DNA of 64,000 nt from Desulfitobacterium_A nosdiversum (GTDB lineage: Bacteria; Bacillota; Desulfitobacteriia; Desulfitobacteriales; Desulfitobacteriaceae). Each line of letters opens with the position of its first letter. Within the stretch, counting starts at the first letter, position 1. Shown here in pieces: positions 28,336 to 36,990 of the stretch. The stretch is from positions 1,798,001 to 1,862,000 of the forward strand of contig NZ_CP172056.1 in NCBI RefSeq assembly GCF_049860565.1. Reading direction: 5' to 3'. The position numbers and the translations under genes were made by a program. The notes beneath the pieces are model-generated. The model worked only from the letters and a program-made list of their open reading frames with translations. It had not been told where the DNA came from and did not search any database.

Positions 28336-28409
28336 AAAGTAATTAAAGACTGTTTTTTCAGTTCAGGATAGGCCCTCCAACTAAATCAATAATATACAAA
28401 AAAAGGTTA

Positions 28410-28425
28410 TCCATTATATAATGGA
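28410..28425. promoter_or_regulatory. Palindrome upstream of activator gene
   Basis: TCCATTATATAATGGA is a perfect 16-base palindrome about 84 bases before the GTG of the activator. TATAAT at 28442-28447 lies just downstream. Possible operator for autoregulation. Confidence 0.35.
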
Positions 28426-28508
28426 CATATAGCATAATTTGTATAATGCATAATTAAGAAAGTAGGCGATATGGTCAAATAATTTGGTGTGGTAAAGGAG
28501 GATTTGCG

Positions 28509-30593
28509 GTGGATACAAAGATAACTGACCCGCATAGCTTACAAAACAATAGTCTATTTTCCATCGATAATTATCGCATTATGAATCGGGAACGCTGGGA
28601 AGGGATAGTGGAATGCAAAAAGAAATTTTTAGCTGATCAAAGCTATGATCCGCGTGAATGCCCATATATGGACCCGGATATAGCTGCTTCTTGGATTATG
28701 TGTCGTAAGATGGATGCCAATCCTTACCAATCTTTACTGGGCCGCAGGTTAAAAAATGAAGCTTTTTTAAAAGTAATGGAAAAAAATAACAATTTAATAA
28801 AAATTACCACACCTATAATAAACACGTTCAAAAACCTGGCTATTTCGAATTCTTACGGGATATATCTAGCTGATAACAGAGGCGTATTTTTATTGCACGA
28901 AGGCAAAGTATTAACCCTGCCGGTTGAGGCTTCATTAATTGGAATGATATGGGATGAGTCACTCATTGGTACATCTGCTCATTCAATGAGCATGAATCAC
29001 AAGCGCCCATTTATACTATTCGGGGCTGAAAATTATTGCAGAGGGCTAGAAAATATCGTAGCTTCAGCGGCTTGTATAAAAGACGAGAATGGAAACGTTA
29101 TTGCTACCATTGTTTTGGCCCAGGTATTGAAAAAGGAACCCTGGGATGAACTCTTTCAGAAATACTGTACGAATACACTTGCTTTGATTACAGCGATCAG
29201 TACGGCAGTGGAATCGCAGCTTAGATTGCAAAAGAGCTTTGCTAGTCTTAAAATGGCAAATAAGACTCTAGAAGCTACTTTAGCTTCAATTGATGAGGGT
29301 ATTATTACTATTGATCAGAACGGCATGATTGTTTATAGCAATGAAGAGGGCAGAAAAATATTTAAATTGTCAGAAGATGAAGCCTATCATAGCAATATTC
29401 GTAATTTCCTGGAAAAGGATTCCAAACTTATAGCAATGGCTGCAAAAGGTGAGTCAGGTAATATCGAGGAAACAATACACTCTGACCAAATTGATGAGAA
29501 TTATGTTATCAATGTTCAATCGGTTCTAGACGACAATACAGAAGAATTTGATGGAGCGCTTCTCAGAATTAATTCGGTAGGCAAGATAAATGCACTGACT
29601 GCCAACCGCGCCGGCGCAGTAGCCCGATTTACTTTTGAAAATATTATCGGTGAAAGTGATGCCATTAAAAAGGCTATCACCAAAGGCCAATATTATTCAG
29701 AGGCTCCGGAAAATATTCTTTTAATCGGTGAAAGCGGGACGGGCAAAGAACTTTTTGCTCAGTCTATCCATAACAAGTATTGCTCCGGTGGACCATTTAT
29801 TGCCGTAAATTGTGCAGCATTACCAAGGGAGCTTATTGAAAGTGAATTATTCGGCTACGAAGGTGGAAGTTTTACAGGTGCAGATCGCAGCGGACGACCC
29901 GGTAAAATAGAACTGGCGGAAGGCGGTACTCTATTTCTGGATGAAATTGGTGACATGCCCTTTGAGCTTCAGGCCGTTATGCTTAGGGTTTTGGAAGACA
30001 AGCAAGTGATGCGTATTGGAGCACGGCGTTCAAAAAAAGTAGATTTTAAAGTTATTGCCGCCACCAACCAGAATCTTAGTAGTATGGTTAAGGCAAAGCG
30101 TTTCCGAGCGGATTTATATTATCGTCTATCCGTTTTGACGATTGCCATTCCTCCACTACGAGATAGAAATAAAGATATATACTTATTGGCTAACTATTTT
30201 GTAAGGAGATATTCTAGGAAAATTGGCAAAAAGATTCCAAAGATCAGTCAGAGTGTATTAGACGTAATTAACAACTACACTTGGCCTGGAAATGTCAGGG
30301 AACTGGAAAATGCCATGGTTCATGCGGTAATCAATTCTGGGGAAATAATTAATATTCAAGACCTACCGGAAAAATTTATTTTTATGGATACCTTTAAAAC
30401 ATCAGACGATATAGTTAACTATGATAATATTGAAGAAATGGACAAAATTCAATCTTTAGCCGACACCGAAAAAAGCGCTATACTTAAAGGCATGAAAATG
30501 GCAAAAGGAAATGTAGTTCTCGCTGCTTGTTTGCTAGGTATTAGCAAGTCAACGATCTATAGAAAATTAAAAGAATATGATATTAATTATTAG
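28509..30593 (+). CDS. AcoR-like sigma-54-dependent activator (GAF-PAS-AAA-Fis)
   Basis: A 694-residue one-component regulator. An N-terminal GAF-like sensor (about 85-240, with GIYLADNRGVFLL and WDESLIGTSAHSMSMNHKRP, typical of AcoR/DhaR relatives) is followed by a PAS domain (about 260-350). Next come an AAA+ domain with GESGTGKE, the contact loop GSFTGA (usual GAFTGA) and GGTLFLDEIGDM, then a Fis-type helix-turn-helix. It has no receiver domain, so it probably binds a small effector itself. GTG 28509 has AAAGGAGG eight bases upstream. The two sigma-54 promoters at 30813 and 31277 are its likely targets. Confidence 0.92.
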   Translation: MDTKITDPHSLQNNSLFSIDNYRIMNRERWEGIVECKKKFLADQSYDPRECPYMDPDIAASWIMCRKMDANPYQSLLGRRLKNEAFLKVMEKNNNLIKITTPIINTFKNLAISNSYGIYLADNRGVFLLHEGKVLTLPVEASLIGMIWDESLIGTSAHSMSMNHKRPFILFGAENYCRGLENIVASAACIKDENGNVIATIVLAQVLKKEPWDELFQKYCTNTLALITAISTAVESQLRLQKSFASLKMANKTLEATLASIDEGIITIDQNGMIVYSNEEGRKIFKLSEDEAYHSNIRNFLEKDSKLIAMAAKGESGNIEETIHSDQIDENYVINVQSVLDDNTEEFDGALLRINSVGKINALTANRAGAVARFTFENIIGESDAIKKAITKGQYYSEAPENILLIGESGTGKELFAQSIHNKYCSGGPFIAVNCAALPRELIESELFGYEGGSFTGADRSGRPGKIELAEGGTLFLDEIGDMPFELQAVMLRVLEDKQVMRIGARRSKKVDFKVIAATNQNLSSMVKAKRFRADLYYRLSVLTIAIPPLRDRNKDIYLLANYFVRRYSRKIGKKIPKISQSVLDVINNYTWPGNVRELENAMVHAVINSGEIINIQDLPEKFIFMDTFKTSDDIVNYDNIEEMDKIQSLADTEKSAILKGMKMAKGNVVLAACLLGISKSTIYRKLKEYDINY

Positions 30594-30759
30594 ATAAAAA
30601 ATTAATTAATATGTTGATTATGCCTATCGGCGAATAGCAGAATTAAACTAAAGTAGCGTTTGGTTATTTAGAAGTGGTAAGAAGATCAGGAAATTACCAA
30701 TAAAGTTTCTTTTTGGCACTCGCCAAGTAAAGTTCACGTAAAACAAGATATATAAAACG

Positions 30760-30789
30760 TTAAAAAGCCCGTACATCCGGGCTTTTTAA
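30760..30789 (+). terminator. Terminator after activator gene
   Basis: The stem TTAAAAAGCCCG / CGGGCTTTTTAA with loop TACATC and a trailing T-run. Confidence 0.85.
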
Positions 30790-30812
30790 TTTTTTAAAAA
30801 ATTACTATTTGT

Positions 30813-30828
30813 TGGTATATATCTTGCA
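30813..30828 (+). promoter_or_regulatory. Sigma-54 promoter of zinc-ribbon gene 1
   Basis: TGGTATATATCTTGCA has GG and GC at -24/-12 spacing identical to the other two sigma-54 sites in the window. It is 75 bases before the small ORF at 30903. Confidence 0.75.
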
Positions 30829-30902
30829 ATTTCAAATAATAGCATGAATTTTAAAGTAGTTCTTGCGGAGAAAAAATTTTAATAATCAGGGGGTAAAGTA
30901 TT

Positions 30903-31073
30903 ATGTGTTTTAGACCACCAAGCGCAGCTAAAAATGTTAAATGCTCTAAATGCGGTATGTTTAATCCGTCCACATTGCCGAAATGCAGAAAATGCGGGAC
31001 GGAAATACCAAAAGAATCAGCTGAAATGGAAATACCGAAAGAATCAGCCGAAACAGAAAAAAACGATCAATAG
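30903..31073 (+). CDS. Zinc-ribbon miniprotein 1
   Basis: A 56-residue protein with two CxxC pairs (Cys14, Cys17, Cys28, Cys31) forming a zinc-ribbon or rubredoxin-like knuckle: KCSKCGMFNPSTLPKCRKCG. The tail holds a nine-residue tandem repeat starting EIPKESAE. CAGGGGG precedes ATG 30903 and a terminator follows at once, so it is a one-gene unit. The 31480 gene encodes a clear paralogue sharing the core KNVKC-x2-CGMFNP-x-TL-x-KCR-x-C. Function unknown; its own sigma-54 promoter ties it to the molybdoenzyme locus. Confidence 0.75.
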   Translation: MCFRPPSAAKNVKCSKCGMFNPSTLPKCRKCGTEIPKESAEMEIPKESAETEKNDQ

Positions 31074-31083
31074 GTAGTTTATT

Positions 31084-31120
31084 GAAAGAACTGGCTTTAA
31101 TAAAAATGGCCAGTTCTTTC
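31084..31120 (+). terminator. Terminator after zinc-ribbon gene 1
   Basis: The 12-bp stem GAAAGAACTGGC / GCCAGTTCTTTC with a 13-base loop and a T-rich end. Confidence 0.8.
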
Positions 31121-31276
31121 TTTAGACAGCGATATGTCATAATTCCCAGGGTATTCCCGAGATATTCCTAAATAAATAAAATATACCAACAGGCTCAATT
31201 TCATTTCAATCCATTACCTGCTTAAAAATAGCTTAATACAGCCTTAAAAATTATATTTGCTAGGGAAAACAATGAT

Positions 31277-31292
31277 TGGCGTGATTATTGCA
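31277..31292 (+). promoter_or_regulatory. Sigma-54 promoter of the molybdoenzyme/diaphorase operon
   Basis: TGGCGTGATTATTGCA matches the -24 GG / -12 GC consensus. A roughly 190-base leader follows before the second zinc-ribbon gene. Confidence 0.8.
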
Positions 31293-31299
31293 ATGTAAC

Positions 31300-31479
31300 T
31301 TATATTGGACAGTAAACCAACGAAATGACAAATAAGGGGGGATGACAACCGAGGGGAATGTGCGCATGAAGCCCATCTTAAGGCTGTTTGTTCAACATCT
31401 GACCGTAACAGCGATGGATTGGAATTTTGCTTTTTGCTTTTTGGGTTGAAGAATAAAGTTATAAGGAGGCAGAGCAGTT
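31300..31479 (+). other. Long 5' leader of the molybdoenzyme operon
   Basis: About 180 transcribed bases without a recognised gene. A 35-codon frame starts at ATG 31342, but its purine-rich ribosome site directly abuts the ATG, so translation is doubtful. The length leaves room for an RNA control element such as a molybdenum-cofactor riboswitch; I could not recognise one. Confidence 0.3.
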
Positions 31480-31656
31480 ATGAGCAAGGACAACGGTTTC
31501 AAACCGGAAAGTGACACAACTAACGAGTATGTGAATTACAGTCTAAGTGACTATGCGACCAAAAATGTAAAGTGCCCTTCATGTGGCATGTTTAATCCAC
31601 CGACGCTTGAAAAGTGTCGCAGATGCAAAGCTGACGTTCCTAAAAAAAAGAAATAG
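31480..31656 (+). CDS. Zinc-ribbon miniprotein 2
   Basis: A 58-residue protein with Cys32, Cys35, Cys46 and Cys49 in KCPSCGMFNPPTLEKCRRC and a lysine-rich tail. Paralogue of the 30903 product. AAGGAGG lies ten bases before ATG 31480. It is the first gene after the sigma-54 promoter at 31277 and lies 131 bases before the molybdoenzyme gene. Candidate roles are a metal or redox carrier or a maturation factor for the enzyme; these are inferences from position only. Confidence 0.75.
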   Translation: MSKDNGFKPESDTTNEYVNYSLSDYATKNVKCPSCGMFNPPTLEKCRRCKADVPKKKK

Positions 31657-31787
31657 GATAGCTCATTATACTGATAAAGGATATTCACAACCTAATGCGC
31701 GCATGAGACTCGGGTCAGGTTATTGTTTCATTGGATTTAGGTTTTTGTTTGTGATAAGTGTTAGAAATTATAAGGGGGTATGCACTA

Positions 31788-34016
31788 ATGGGTAGTGATA
31801 GTAAAAAAGTACAGTGGCAAGAAGGGGATTTAACAGTAACCCGTACATGTGCCTGGACAGCTCCGGGTTGTCATGATGGCTGCGCAGTCCTTTATTACAC
31901 AAAAGGAAATGAACTTGTTAAGGTAGAAGGGGACCCAGAAAGCAAATATAATTTTGGCAGACTGTGCATGCGATGCTTGAGTATGCCGGAACTGGTCAAC
32001 GATCCCAAACGGGTTAAATGGCCAATGAAGAGGATTGGTGAACGTGGAGAGAATAAATGGGAGCGGATTACCTGGGATCAAGCCTATGATATTATCGAAG
32101 AAAAAGTCCGTGAAATTTGGAAAGATTATGGGCCCGAGTCTATCGTAACTGCCATTGGAACAGGACGTAATACATGGTCCATCGTACCGAAATTGACTTA
32201 TTCGGCTTTTAAAAGTCCTAACTTCTCTATGGGGTTCCTGGCCGGTGATTCCTGTTACCTGCCTCGTGCCGCAGCCATGGGAACCATGCTCGGGGATTTC
32301 TTTATTACTGATGCATCTCAGATGGACGAACGCCGTTATGAAAATCCCGAGTGGAAACGCCCGGAAGTTGTTGTAATCTGGGGTAATAACCCTATTATCA
32401 GCAATGGTGACGGATTCCTCGGCCACTGGATTGTTGATATGATGAAAATGGGGACAAAACTTATCGTGGTAGACCCCCACCTGACATGGTTTGCTTCCAG
32501 AGCGGATTATTGGCTGCAGCTTCGCCCAGGTACTGATGCTGCCGTTGGGTTGGCTATGCTTAATGTTATCATTCAAGAAGGACTATATGATAAAGAATTC
32601 GTAGAAAAATGGATTTATGGGTTTGAACAATTGGCTGAACGGGTTAAAGAATATCCTCTTGATAAAGCAGAAGAAATTACCTGGGTTCCCGCGGAAAAGA
32701 TTGCGGCGGCAGCACGCCTGTTTGCTAAAGCTAAACCTGCAGCGATTCAATGGGGGTTGGCTATAGATACTCAGAGAGCCGGCGTTTCGGTTGCTAACTC
32801 TATTTGTGCCCTGGTTGCGATTACCGGCAACCTTGATGTTCCTGGCGGAAACCATCTTATACGGTCGGCATTCGGTGTAGACCGCCTTGCCCACGTAGCG
32901 TCAGACTGGGGTCTTGCTGAGTTGTCGGAGGAAATGCGGGCGAAGCGTCTCGGTGTTGCAGAATATCCGCTGCTCAAATTTGGACTAGCTGTAACATCAC
33001 GCGGAGACACAGTTTTAGAGGCGATTGAAACTGACAGGCCGTATCCCGTTCGGATGTACTGGATGGAATCTACAAACACCTTTGTGAATACCTCAGCAGA
33101 AGCCCCCCGCGTATACAAAGCATTGAAAAAAGTACCCTTCGTTGTATGTGTTGATCCTGTTTTAACTCCTTCTGCTGTAGCCTTTGCTGATCTGGTTCTG
33201 CCAGCTGCAATGAGTGTTGAACGTGACAGCTTAAGAAACTGGTGGACACCGTTAAGATCCATTTCCAAGGTTACTCAATTTGAAGACTGTAAGACGGATG
33301 AGGAAATTGTTTTAGATCTAGGCAAACGTCTGAATCCTGAAGCTTTCCCATGGGATACGGTGGAAGACATGATTGACTGGGCTTTAAAACCAGCCGGTGT
33401 AACCTTCAAAGAGCTGGAAGAAAAAGTTGTAATGTGGCCGAAAGCTCATTACAAAAAATATGAAAGTGGTAAGCTCCGTCCAGACGGAGAGCCAGGGTTT
33501 AATACTGATACCGGATTGGTTAATCTTTACCAGGATATTTTTGTTGAATGGGGCCTGGATCCGCTTCCGTACCATATGGAACCGGTATACAGCCCGGTCG
33601 CTACTCCGCAATTGATGAAGGAATATCCGTTAGTTCTAACTGCAGGAGCAAGGTCATGGGAATTCTTCCATTCTGAACACCGTCAGAGTGCCACCATGCG
33701 GGAATTCCATCCGAACCCAAGAGTAACCATGCACCCCGATACAGCTGCTAAATATGGCATTAAAGAGGGAGACTGGGTATGGATTGAAAATAACTTAGGC
33801 AAATGCAAACAGGTGGCTGTACTTGATCCGGGTTGGGATCCCAGAGTTGTTCATGGTGAACACGGCTGGTGGTTCCCGGAAAGAGAAGCAGCAGAACCTA
33901 CCCTTTATGGGGCATTCGAATCTAACATCAACAACCTTACAACACAGTGTACAACCGGCCCCACCGGATATGGAGCTCCGATAAAGAACACCATTTGTAA
34001 GATTTACAAAGCATAA
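31788..34016 (+). CDS. Molybdopterin (bis-MGD) oxidoreductase of unassigned function
   Basis: A DMSO-reductase-superfamily catalytic subunit of 742 residues without a signal peptide, so cytoplasmic. Cysteines at 21, 28, 32 and 60 could bind a [4Fe-4S] cluster, though the first spacing (CX6C) is longer than the usual CX2-3C. Cys156 in AGDSCYLPRAA lies where the Mo/W ligand is expected. The C-terminal MGD-binding domain (PLVLTAGARSWEFFHSEHRQ... to the end) is complete. ATG 31788 is preferred over TTG 31758 because AAGGGGG lies 12 bases upstream. It is not a clear formate dehydrogenase or nitrate reductase; acetylene-hydratase- or catechol-dehydroxylase-like chemistry is conceivable but unproved. 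Confidence 0.88.
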   Translation: MGSDSKKVQWQEGDLTVTRTCAWTAPGCHDGCAVLYYTKGNELVKVEGDPESKYNFGRLCMRCLSMPELVNDPKRVKWPMKRIGERGENKWERITWDQAYDIIEEKVREIWKDYGPESIVTAIGTGRNTWSIVPKLTYSAFKSPNFSMGFLAGDSCYLPRAAAMGTMLGDFFITDASQMDERRYENPEWKRPEVVVIWGNNPIISNGDGFLGHWIVDMMKMGTKLIVVDPHLTWFASRADYWLQLRPGTDAAVGLAMLNVIIQEGLYDKEFVEKWIYGFEQLAERVKEYPLDKAEEITWVPAEKIAAAARLFAKAKPAAIQWGLAIDTQRAGVSVANSICALVAITGNLDVPGGNHLIRSAFGVDRLAHVASDWGLAELSEEMRAKRLGVAEYPLLKFGLAVTSRGDTVLEAIETDRPYPVRMYWMESTNTFVNTSAEAPRVYKALKKVPFVVCVDPVLTPSAVAFADLVLPAAMSVERDSLRNWWTPLRSISKVTQFEDCKTDEEIVLDLGKRLNPEAFPWDTVEDMIDWALKPAGVTFKELEEKVVMWPKAHYKKYESGKLRPDGEPGFNTDTGLVNLYQDIFVEWGLDPLPYHMEPVYSPVATPQLMKEYPLVLTAGARSWEFFHSEHRQSATMREFHPNPRVTMHPDTAAKYGIKEGDWVWIENNLGKCKQVAVLDPGWDPRVVHGEHGWWFPEREAAEPTLYGAFESNINNLTTQCTTGPTGYGAPIKNTICKIYKA

Positions 34017-34035
34017 AAAAAGGAGGTAAAGAAAT

Positions 34036-34371
34036 ATGTCGCAAAACGGTTTATTAATAGATTATGAATATTGCACGGGATGTCATAGCTGTGAAGTTGC
34101 CTGTAAAAAAGAGTTAAATCTTCCCGTAGGTAAATTCGGTATTAAATTAGCTAAAAATGGTCCTTTTAAACTTAAAGATTCGGAAGACAAATGGGAATTA
34201 ACCTATGTTCCCATCCCCACACATCTTTGTGATTTGTGCGGCGATAGAGTGGCTGCAGGTAAAAAACCCAGTTGTGTACACCATTGCCAGGCATCCGTTA
34301 TTGAATATGGACCGGTAGAAGAACTAGCCAAAAAAATAAACGGTTCAAGAAAAGTGCTTTTTGTTCCTTAA
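34036..34371 (+). CDS. Short two-cluster ferredoxin subunit (DmsB-like)
   Basis: A 111-residue iron-sulfur protein. CTGCHSCEVACK and the spaced set CDLCGDR...CVHHC give ligands for two [4Fe-4S] clusters, about half of a normal DmsB. It probably transfers electrons between the molybdoenzyme, encoded 19 bases upstream, and the NuoEFG-like subunits downstream. AAAAGGAGGTAAAG precedes ATG 34036. Confidence 0.9.
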   Translation: MSQNGLLIDYEYCTGCHSCEVACKKELNLPVGKFGIKLAKNGPFKLKDSEDKWELTYVPIPTHLCDLCGDRVAAGKKPSCVHHCQASVIEYGPVEELAKKINGSRKVLFVP

Positions 34372-34420
34372 GCAATTTTAATGGACCAGAAGTTTTCAGC
34401 CTTAAAAGCCGTATATTTAT

Positions 34421-34443
34421 ACCCCCCTCTTTATGAGGGGGGT
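34421..34443 (+). other. Intercistronic GC-rich hairpin
   Basis: Perfect 9-bp stem ACCCCCCTC / GAGGGGGGT with loop TTTAT and no T-run. It sits in the 160-base gap between the ferredoxin and nuoE-like genes and may act in mRNA processing or partial attenuation. Confidence 0.6.
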
Positions 34444-34531
34444 GTAAATCAAAAATTGGCAAAGGAAAAACATTTAATTTCTATATTGAATGAAGTTATA
34501 CTGCTTTCGCCTTCAATAAGGGGGAGAATAA

Positions 34532-34990
34532 ATGTCCGAATATATAGACCAATTGTGGGATCAGCTATCCGAAAAAGAAAGAAAGGCTGTTAATCTTTTG
34601 AATAAGATACAGGCAGAGAATGGTTTTATCTCAAGAGATTTATTGACTGAACTGTCAGAACGCATCGGAATCCCTGAATCTCAGCTTCACGGTCTGGTGA
34701 GTTTTTTTGACTCTTTCCGTACCAAACCTGCTGGTAAACACCGGATCCGTATCTGTTATGGAACTGCCTGCTATGCCCGAGGGGCACCCCTAATTTATGA
34801 CCGATTTACCGAAGAGCTAAAGTTAGATGGAAGCGACACCTCACCGGACGGCCTTGTCACTCTAGAGCAGGTCTATTGTGTAGGCGCATGCAGTCAGGCA
34901 CCGGTAATTATCCAGGATGAAGAAATTAAAAACAAAATAAAGTCTTACCAGGTTCCATTGCTGCTTGGTGATTTGAGGAAAAAGTCATGA
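34532..34990 (+). CDS. NuoE-like [2Fe-2S] diaphorase subunit
   Basis: A 152-residue thioredoxin-like ferredoxin of the NuoE/HndA family. The four cysteines are in CYGTACYARG and CVGACSQAP, with the N-terminal helical part (EKERKAVNLLNKIQAENGFIS) typical. It works with NuoF-type subunits to move electrons to or from NAD(P). AATAAGGGGGAG precedes ATG 34532; the end overlaps the next gene by four bases. Confidence 0.92.
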   Translation: MSEYIDQLWDQLSEKERKAVNLLNKIQAENGFISRDLLTELSERIGIPESQLHGLVSFFDSFRTKPAGKHRIRICYGTACYARGAPLIYDRFTEELKLDGSDTSPDGLVTLEQVYCVGACSQAPVIIQDEEIKNKIKSYQVPLLLGDLRKKS

Positions 34991-36990
34991 GCCAATTTCA
35001 TACCCCCGCCCGTCGTAAGTACCAGGTATCTGCATCAGTTCTAAAAGAAATTGAAGAAAAAAAGAAACAAGTTGAGAATCCTTTTAAATTATTTAATTAT
35101 GATGTTCAAATTCCTCTACAGAGCCTGGCAGAAGAAGGACGTCTGTCTTTGTTTCCGAAGATATCAAGAATCAGTGTTGGCATGGCTACCTGCGGTCGTG
35201 TTGCTGGGGCACAGTCTATAACCCAAACTCTGGTTGGGCGGGATTGGGAAAATCAGGCCCGTGTTGTAAGTGTGGGTTGTCTGGGTGCCTGTTATGCTGA
35301 GCCCATGGTAGATATTAGAACTCCTGAGGGAAGGCATTACTTTTATGGTCGGGTGGATAAACAGTCGTTGTGGAGTATCATCACAACAGCGCAGGGAGCT
35401 CCTCCTTCGGCATATAATCTTTGGGCAGTGGCTCAAGAACATCAGATCGGTGTTTTGCGCGGCATTCACGATCTCGAATTAATTAAACTTGAGAATTTCA
35501 GTTTTCAGAAATTTTTTAATCCACAAGTACGACGTATCAGTGGCCGCTGTGGTTTGATCAATCCTCAAAATATAACTGAGTATGCAGCTATGGGCGGTTA
35601 TCAGGCGCTGGAAAGGGCCCTTTTCAAACTCAAGCCGAGCAATATAATTGATATGGTTACGGCTTCAGGGCTTCGTGGCCGAGGCGGGGCCGGTTTTTCT
35701 ACAGGTGAAAAATGGAATATCACATCCCGCAGTCCTGATCCAAAGCGTATTGTGGTGGCAAATGCTGATGAGGGTGATCCAGGCGCTTATATGGACCGGG
35801 CTTTGCTGGAAAGTGATCCCCATAGCGTTTTGGAGGGTTTGATTATTGCTGCCTATGCCATAGGAGCCTCTGAAGGTTATATCTTCGTGCGCCATGAATA
35901 TCCACTAGCCGTCCAGACTTTACGCAATGCTATTTTCAGTGCCCGCAGGGTAGGATTGCTGGGCAGCAATATCATGGGTTCAAGCTTTAGCCTGGAAATT
36001 GGTGTTGTTGAAAGCGCAGGTGCTTTTGTTTGCGGTGAAGAAATATCTATGCTGCAAGTAATGGAGAACAAACGAGGAGAGCCAAAGTGCCGCCCCCCTT
36101 ATCCAGCTGCTCAGGGCTTACAAAATCATCCCACGCTTATAAACAATGTCGAGACCTTGGCTAATATTCCCTGGATATTGCTAAACGGCGTAGATGCCTA
36201 CCGTGAATTGGGCACGACGAAAAGCCCGGGTACCAAAATCTTTTGCTTGGCTGGTGCAGTTGAACGGGTGGGTTTTATTGAGGTGCCGCTGGGCACGGAT
36301 ACCCACGTTCTTATGGAAGAAATCGGAGGTGCTTCAAAGCAATCGGTTAAAGCTTTACATATTGGCGGTCCCTCAGGAGGAATTGTTCCTTATAGCAGGT
36401 TTTCTCTTGATTATGAAAGCGTGGCTGCTACCGGAGCAATCATGGGCTCGGGAGGTATAGTAGCACTGGGGACTAATAGCTGTATGGTCGACATGGCTCG
36501 GCACATGATAAATTTCATGGCTCATGAATCCTGTGGAAAGTGTGTATTCTGCCGGGATGGATTGCCAGAGCTGGAGTCGTTGCTGCTGGAGCTATGTATC
36601 GGCAAGGCAAAGGAGGGCATTTTAGAAGAAATCGAGGAGCTTAGCAAAGCTATTGCGGACTCAGCTTTGTGCGGTTTGGGCCAGACAGCGGTTAATCCAG
36701 TTTTGACCACCTTAAAGAACTTTTATTCTGAATACCAGGCGCATCTAAGGGGGTGTTGCCCGGCAGTTCATTGCAAACCCCTTATCGATTTGAAGATTAA
36801 TTTAACCTCGTGTAGAGATTGCAAGGCTTGTTATCTGGTTTGCCCTACCGGAGCGGTTAAAATGAGATCGGGCCAGGAAAGGTATGTTGTCGATCGACAG
36901 CTCTGCACCAAGTGCTGGGCTTGCTATGAGACCTGTCCCTTTAATTGCATAAATATTACCTCGGAGGAATTTATGTGGAAGAATTCGTAG
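34987..36990 (+). CDS. NuoF-like NAD(P)/FMN subunit with fused ferredoxin domains (HndC/HydB-like)
   Basis: A 667-residue flavoprotein. Residues about 55-125 form a thioredoxin-like [2Fe-2S] domain (MATCGRVAG, VGCLGACYAEP). The NuoF core follows with the NADH/FMN motif GLRGRGGAGFSTGEKW, the SLBB domain and the [4Fe-4S] motif ESCGKCVFCRDG. The C-terminus adds two [4Fe-4S] motifs (CRDCKACYLVCP, CTKCWACYETCP). This layout is known from NADP-reducing and bifurcating hydrogenases and formate dehydrogenases. Here it should couple NAD(P)H to the molybdoenzyme. Whether it bifurcates cannot be told from sequence. Confidence 0.93.
   Translation: MSQFHTPARRKYQVSASVLKEIEEKKKQVENPFKLFNYDVQIPLQSLAEEGRLSLFPKISRISVGMATCGRVAGAQSITQTLVGRDWENQARVVSVGCLGACYAEPMVDIRTPEGRHYFYGRVDKQSLWSIITTAQGAPPSAYNLWAVAQEHQIGVLRGIHDLELIKLENFSFQKFFNPQVRRISGRCGLINPQNITEYAAMGGYQALERALFKLKPSNIIDMVTASGLRGRGGAGFSTGEKWNITSRSPDPKRIVVANADEGDPGAYMDRALLESDPHSVLEGLIIAAYAIGASEGYIFVRHEYPLAVQTLRNAIFSARRVGLLGSNIMGSSFSLEIGVVESAGAFVCGEEISMLQVMENKRGEPKCRPPYPAAQGLQNHPTLINNVETLANIPWILLNGVDAYRELGTTKSPGTKIFCLAGAVERVGFIEVPLGTDTHVLMEEIGGASKQSVKALHIGGPSGGIVPYSRFSLDYESVAATGAIMGSGGIVALGTNSCMVDMARHMINFMAHESCGKCVFCRDGLPELESLLLELCIGKAKEGILEEIEELSKAIADSALCGLGQTAVNPVLTTLKNFYSEYQAHLRGCCPAVHCKPLIDLKINLTSCRDCKACYLVCPTGAVKMRSGQERYVVDRQLCTKCWACYETCPFNCINITSEEFMWKNS

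Larger units (their letters stand above)
30594..30902 (+). other. Intergenic control region before first zinc-ribbon gene
   Basis: Holds an inverted repeat TGGTAA (30675-30680) / TTACCA (30694-30699) that could bind the activator, a terminator at 30760-30789 and a sigma-54 promoter at 30813. No protein-coding sequence seen. Confidence 0.5.

Noticed and set aside
31342..31449. 35-codon frame in the molybdoenzyme operon leader
   Set aside because: The purine-rich stretch directly abuts the ATG, and no family or conservation evidence is available.
34381..34593. 70-residue plus-strand frame between the small ferredoxin and the nuoE-like gene
   Set aside because: No ribosome site, it crosses a GC hairpin and overlaps the nuoE-like start; amino-acid order looks random.
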